DNA from: Artocarpus heterophyllus
Taxonomy: Eukaryota; Streptophyta; Magnoliopsida; Rosales; Moraceae
DNA length: 64,000 nt
Reading direction: 5' to 3'
NCBI GenBank assembly: GCA_025403435.1
Contig: CM046348.1
Span: forward strand, 21,759,899 to 21,823,898
In this document: piece after piece, positions 60,142-64,000 of the stretch
Position numbering within the stretch: the stretch's first letter is position 1
How the letters are laid out: each line of letters begins with the position of its first letter
Program-made: the position numbers and the translations under genes
Notes under the pieces: generated by a model
Seen by the model: the letters and a program-made list of their open reading frames with translations, nothing else
Databases searched by the model: none
Told to the model about the DNA's origin: nothing

Positions 60142-61518
60142 TCTTCATGTTGAATCATTGAAAATCAATAATTTTCTATATGTGATTCTCATTAAAAATT
60201 CTCAATTTTAACAATCTATGGTTTTATAAAATTGTTGAATTTGAGAACAATTGTTTAAATTTCTGGTTGAATACAATTCGGTTTCTTTATGCGTTTATAC
60301 GGCACGTTTGCCGAAAAGAAAAGTAACATCAATTGCTTTCAATCGTTTTCCACCTCTGTTGCCGAGAAAAGACGAGAAAAGGGAATAGAATTTAAAGTAA
60401 AATAAAAAAGTTATGTAATACATTAAGTTTTTTGTTGGGTTTAGTTCGGGAATAAGGAAAGCCGGCGGCATCATTACCGTCACCGGCGAAGCACTCCATG
60501 CGCGGCTGCGCTGGAAAGACAGGGGCCGCGGCGGAGCAAGAAAGCGGCGGCCACAAAGGCCGCCGCATAAAAAAAATAAAATTAAAAGGGCTTTCGTCGG
60601 CGGCTGGCCCCACGACTGCTGGCGTTGGCCGTGTCTGGGCGCGACCTGAGAGTAGAGAGATGGCCGCAGCACAGGGGCGGCGACCGTTAGGCTGCCCGTC
60701 ATCTTCACACATGGGTCGAAAGACCCCTAGGGTTGCTTGGGGAAAGGTCTAGGCTTCGGCCCAGACCTGAGGCCTTTTTTTTTTTACACGGGCCCGATTG
60801 GGCCCGTGATCAGTTCCAATCCAGGGATTCAAACCCCTGGGTTACCAAAAAAAAAGGATACACGGGCCGGGCCCGTGACTGGACATTCTACACGGGCTGC
60901 GCCCGTGACCGGTAAGTCCCCAGGGATTCAACCCCTGGGTGACCCCAAAAAAAAAAAAAGAAAAGGAAATAAAGGGGGGCTGGGTTAGGATTCGGGTAGG
61001 GTTCTCCCGACCCGGTCCAGCCCCGACCCTGTCAATGTTGACCTTGACCATTTTTTTTTTATTTTTTTATTTTGGTCATTTTTGGGTGCAATTTTAAATT
61101 CAAATATTTGTATTTTATATATATTTTGAGATGAATTAATTGAAGCAACATGTCACCAAAGTGGCCTCTCTTGTGGAAATTAATTTGTTTTGAAATATAA
61201 AAGGTCGTGTTTATGTAACTTATGTGAATATTGACCGGCCTAAAAGGAGGCAATATTTGACAGAATTGTATGTACACCTGTGGTGATAAACACGTGATGA
61301 TTATTCGGTTTTACATGTAAGTAATAAATCAGCCCAAAGGAAGATTTATTGTTTGACATGTTCTTATTGTCAGTGTTTGATTACTACACCAAGATATCAC
61401 TTACAAGTTAATATTTCTGTCCAAACACTAAATATTAATGGAGTGCCCGATATCTTGAGATGGGATTACATTTATTTGGATTTATTATTGTTATTATGGA
61501 TTCTTATGTGAGCTTGTT
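60142..61518. other. Copia leader with GC-rich core and short repeats
   Basis: Non-coding sequence between the primer-binding site and gag. A GC-rich core lies at 60455-60740. At 60785-60945 the motif CACGGGCCSGRYYSGGCCCGTGA (self-complementary in part) occurs about three times and the phrase CCAGGGATTCAAMCCCTGGGT occurs twice in shortened form, giving several potential hairpins. The tail at 61070-61518 is AT-rich. Short open frames here on both strands look like chance. Confidence 0.6.
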
Positions 61519-64000
61519 TTGGTTTTGTTTATTTTGTTCTCTGTTTCAACTACTAGTTCTGCCTCTAATATTACTGCCAACAATTCAATTCCTATGCTGA
61601 ATGGTAGCAACTTCAAATCATGGCAAGAGAACCTCCTAATAGTTCTCGGAGTCATGGATCTCGACCTTGCGTTAAGGGTTCCTTCTCCCGCACCTCTTAC
61701 AGATAAAAGTTCCTCTGATCAAAAGAAGGACATGGAAAGGTGGGAGAGGTCAAATCGTATGTGTATGATGATCATGAAGAAGGCCATTCCAGAAGCATTC
61801 AGGGGCACTATATCGGAAACGATAAAGACAGCCAAAGAGTTCCTTGAGGACATTAAGAAGAGATTTGCCAAAAATGAAAAGGCTAAACCAAGTACACTTT
61901 TGGCAAACCTCATCTCAATGAGATACAAAAGTAAGGGGAACATTAGGGAGTACATCATGGAGATGTCTCATCTTGCTTCAAAATTAAGAGCACTTAAGCT
62001 TGACCTTTCTGAGGACTTGCTAGTGCATTTGGTTCTTATATCTCTTCCTGCACATTTCAGTCAGTTTAAGGTGAGCTACAACTGCCAAAAGGAGACTTGG
62101 TCTCTTAATGAGCTCATCTCACATTGTGTGCAAGAAGAGGAATGGTTGAAGCAAGAAAAGACAGAAAGTGCTCACTTGGCTAATACTTCCAAGGACAAAG
62201 GGAAGAAAAGAAAAAAGGATAAGGAAGTTGTAGTTACGGCACCTCAAAAGAAGCAACAAAAGAGACCAGTTGATCCGAAATGTACGGGTTGTTTCTTCTG
62301 TGGAGCTGCAGGACATAAGAAGAAGCATTGCACCAATTATCACGCTTGGCGTGCTAGAAAAGGTATGCTTCTTAATTTGGTTTGTTATGAGGTTAATTTA
62401 ACTTCGGTACCTGAACACACTTGGTGGATGGATTCTGGTGCAACCACTCACATTAGTGTGTCTATGCAGGGATGCCTGAGATGCCGAAAGCCAACTGATG
62501 GTGAAAGATACATCTACGTGGGCAATGGCAAATTTAGATTATTGTTAAAGACTGGATTTTATTTGGATCTTAATGAAACATTTATTGTACCATCTTTTAG
62601 ACGGAATTTGATTTCTATTTCAGCTTTGGACAAATCTGGTTATTCTTGTTCATTTGGAAATGGAAAATTTAATTTGTTTCATGATTCAAAATTAGTTGGT
62701 TCTGGTTCTTTATCAGGTTACAATAATCTTTATTTACTTAATACAATTGCTTCATTTAATGAATCCTTGCAATTAAGTACACGAGGACAAATCTGGTTAT
62801 TCTGGTTCATTTGGAAATGGAAAATTTAATTTGTTTCATGATTCAAAATTAGTTGGTTCTGGTTCTTTATCAGGTTACAATAATCTTTATTTACTTAATA
62901 CAATTGCTTCATTTAATGAATCCTTGCAATTAAGTACACGAGGTATAAAGAGAAAATTAACCAATGAGAATTCAGCTGCGTTATGGCACAAGAGATTGGG
63001 TCATATCTCCAGAAGGAGAATAGAGAGACTTGTGTCAGACGAAATTCTCGACACCTTAGACTTTACAGATTTTGATATTTGTGTTAACTGTATTAAGGGG
63101 AAACAAACCAATAAAAGGAGATTTGAGGCCAACAGGACTTTGGACGTCTTAGAACTTATACATACAGACATTTGTGGGCCATTCCCTACGGCTTCTTGGA
63201 ATGGTCAGCAATATTTTATAACGTTCATAGACAATTTTTCCAGATATGGCTACATATATCTCATTCATAAAAAGTCACAGTCGCTGGATGTGTTCGAAAA
63301 TTATAAGGCTGAAGTTGAAAATCAACTCAGCAAAAGGATTAAAAGCGTCAGATCTGACCGTGGTGGTGAATACTATAACAGATATGACGGTTCAAGTGAA
63401 CAACGTCCGGGACCGTTTGCTAAGTTCCTAGAGGAAAGCGGTATCGTCCCACAGTACACTATGCCGGGTTCGCCCACTATGCATGGTGTTGCTGAAAGAC
63501 GAAACAGAACGCTTAAGGACATAGTGAGGAGTATGATTTCTCATTCTGCCTTACCAGAATCACTCTGGGGAGAAGCACTTAAGACTGCAGCGTATATCCT
63601 TAACAGGGTTCCAACTAAAGCAACTATCAAAACCCCTTACAAACTTTGGAGGGGCAAGAAGCCTAGTATAAAGCATTTGCATGTTTAGGGATGTCCAGCT
63701 GAGGCAAGGCCTTATAGGCCTAATGAAAAGAAACTGGACTCAAGGACGGTTAGTTGTTATTTTATTGGATACTCTGAAAGATCCAGGGGGTACAAGTTTT
63801 ATGATCCCACGACCAAATCGATATTTGAGACGAGAAATGCCAGGTTCTTTGAGGATGTCGAGTTTGCGGGGGGAGATATGGTTAGGGACTTTGTCTTTGA
63901 AGAGGAATATGTTAATATTCCCACAGCTGTTATTGACATTGATCAAGTTTCTACTCTTGACATCGTTCAAGAAGTAGACCCAAATCAAGACAATGTCGGA
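61519..64000 (+). pseudogene. Copia gag-pol (gag, protease, integrase), broken, incomplete at window end
   Basis: The gag region reads from about 61560 (SIPMLNGSNFKSWQENLLIV) through capsid to a CCHC knuckle CFFCGAAGHKKKHC at 62290-62331. Protease is marked by WWMDSGATTHIS near 62423. A 157-bp tandem duplication at 62630-62943 shifts the frame. Pol resumes with the GAG-pre-integrase zinc region ([14 protein letters not shown] near 62976, CVNCIKGKQ) and the integrase core: Asp in HTDICGPFP near 63163, Asp in [10 protein letters not shown] near 63350, Glu in [11 protein letters not shown] near 63484. A TAG at 63686-63688 replaces the Trp expected before GCPAEARPYRPNEKK; the frame continues beyond it to the window end. 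There is no ATG at the frame's 5' end before NSIPMLNG, so a spliced or internal start is likely. Confidence 0.9.
62630..62943 (+). repeat. 157-bp tandem duplication in Copia pol
   Basis: The stretch beginning ACAAATCTGGTTATTC at 62630 repeats from 62787 almost exactly and both copies end AAGTACACGAGG. The period is 157 bases, one more than a multiple of three, so the frame changes between copies. The near identity of the copies marks a recent event. Confidence 0.95.

Larger units (their letters stand above)
59660..64000 (+). mobile_element. Copia LTR retrotransposon, 5' part (continues past the window)
   Basis: The 5' LTR is 59660-60125, starting TGTTGGATCAAAATC and ending TTCTAACA. It is followed by AGTGGTATCTAGAGCC, a tRNA-Met primer-binding site. 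A 1.4-kb leader comes next, then gag, protease and integrase from about 61520 to the window end. Orientation and domain order (protease, integrase, then RT expected) are Copia. The base pairs before the LTR, TGCAA (59655-59659), should recur after the 3' LTR outside the window. The insertion disrupts the polygalacturonase gene. Confidence 0.92.

Noticed and set aside
60392..60752. Open frames on both strands in the GC-rich Copia leader
   Set aside because: They overlap each other, lie between primer-binding site and gag, and match no protein; GC-rich DNA gives long chance frames.

Overview
The window is nuclear DNA of a flowering plant, most likely a dicot. The evidence is multi-exon genes with GT-AG introns, a plant-type vacuolar cation/proton exchanger, a DYW-class PPR gene, FAR1-type sequence, and many plant LTR retrotransposons. 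The background is AT-rich. Two transposon interiors, near 29-41 kb and 60.4-61 kb, are clearly more GC-rich.

Layout. 1-2.3 kb: low-complexity upstream DNA. 2.3-7.5 kb (+): a complete 12-coding-exon CAX (type I-B) Ca2+/H+ exchanger gene with a tRNA-type SINE in one intron. 9.4-13.4 kb: a solo LTR with a second, related solo LTR nested inside it in the opposite orientation; both still show target-site duplications. 14.5-15.6 kb: a truncated LTR of the same family. 16.8-17.6 kb (-): a broken, unrecognised plant gene. 17.9-20.4 kb (-): an intron-less 819-residue DYW PPR gene, probable orthologue of Arabidopsis At5g13230. 22.4-42.0 kb (-): thirteen in-frame exons (670 residues) forming the C-terminal part of a DUF810/Munc13-MHD-like gene (At4g24610/At5g65440 type). 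Its first visible intron is 15.2 kb because it holds a solo LTR, which itself holds a tandem Ty3/gypsy (Tat-like) complex with an antisense ORF.

42-43.7 kb (+): a decayed FAR1-related gene. 44-48.9 kb: old repeats, including an LTR-like tract with ~180-bp internal repeats. 48.9-53.5 kb: a decayed but structurally complete Copia element with matching target-site duplication AAAGG. 55.0-56.1 kb: a head-to-tail TRIM-like array whose units share LTRs. 57.4-58.5 kb: the 3' end of another Copia element. 58.5-59.7 kb (-): a polygalacturonase remnant broken by a MITE and flanked by two Copia insertions. 59.7 kb to the window end: the 5' two thirds of a larger Copia element with a frame-breaking 157-bp tandem duplication.

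The three host genes have unrelated jobs: vacuolar ion exchange, organellar RNA editing, and probable vesicle or membrane trafficking. The rest of the window is mostly nested transposon insertion and decay. The most unusual structures are the Tat element with an antisense ORF that has its own TATA box, the partial-internal/LTR/internal/LTR tandem, the oppositely oriented nested solo LTRs, and the TRIM multimer.
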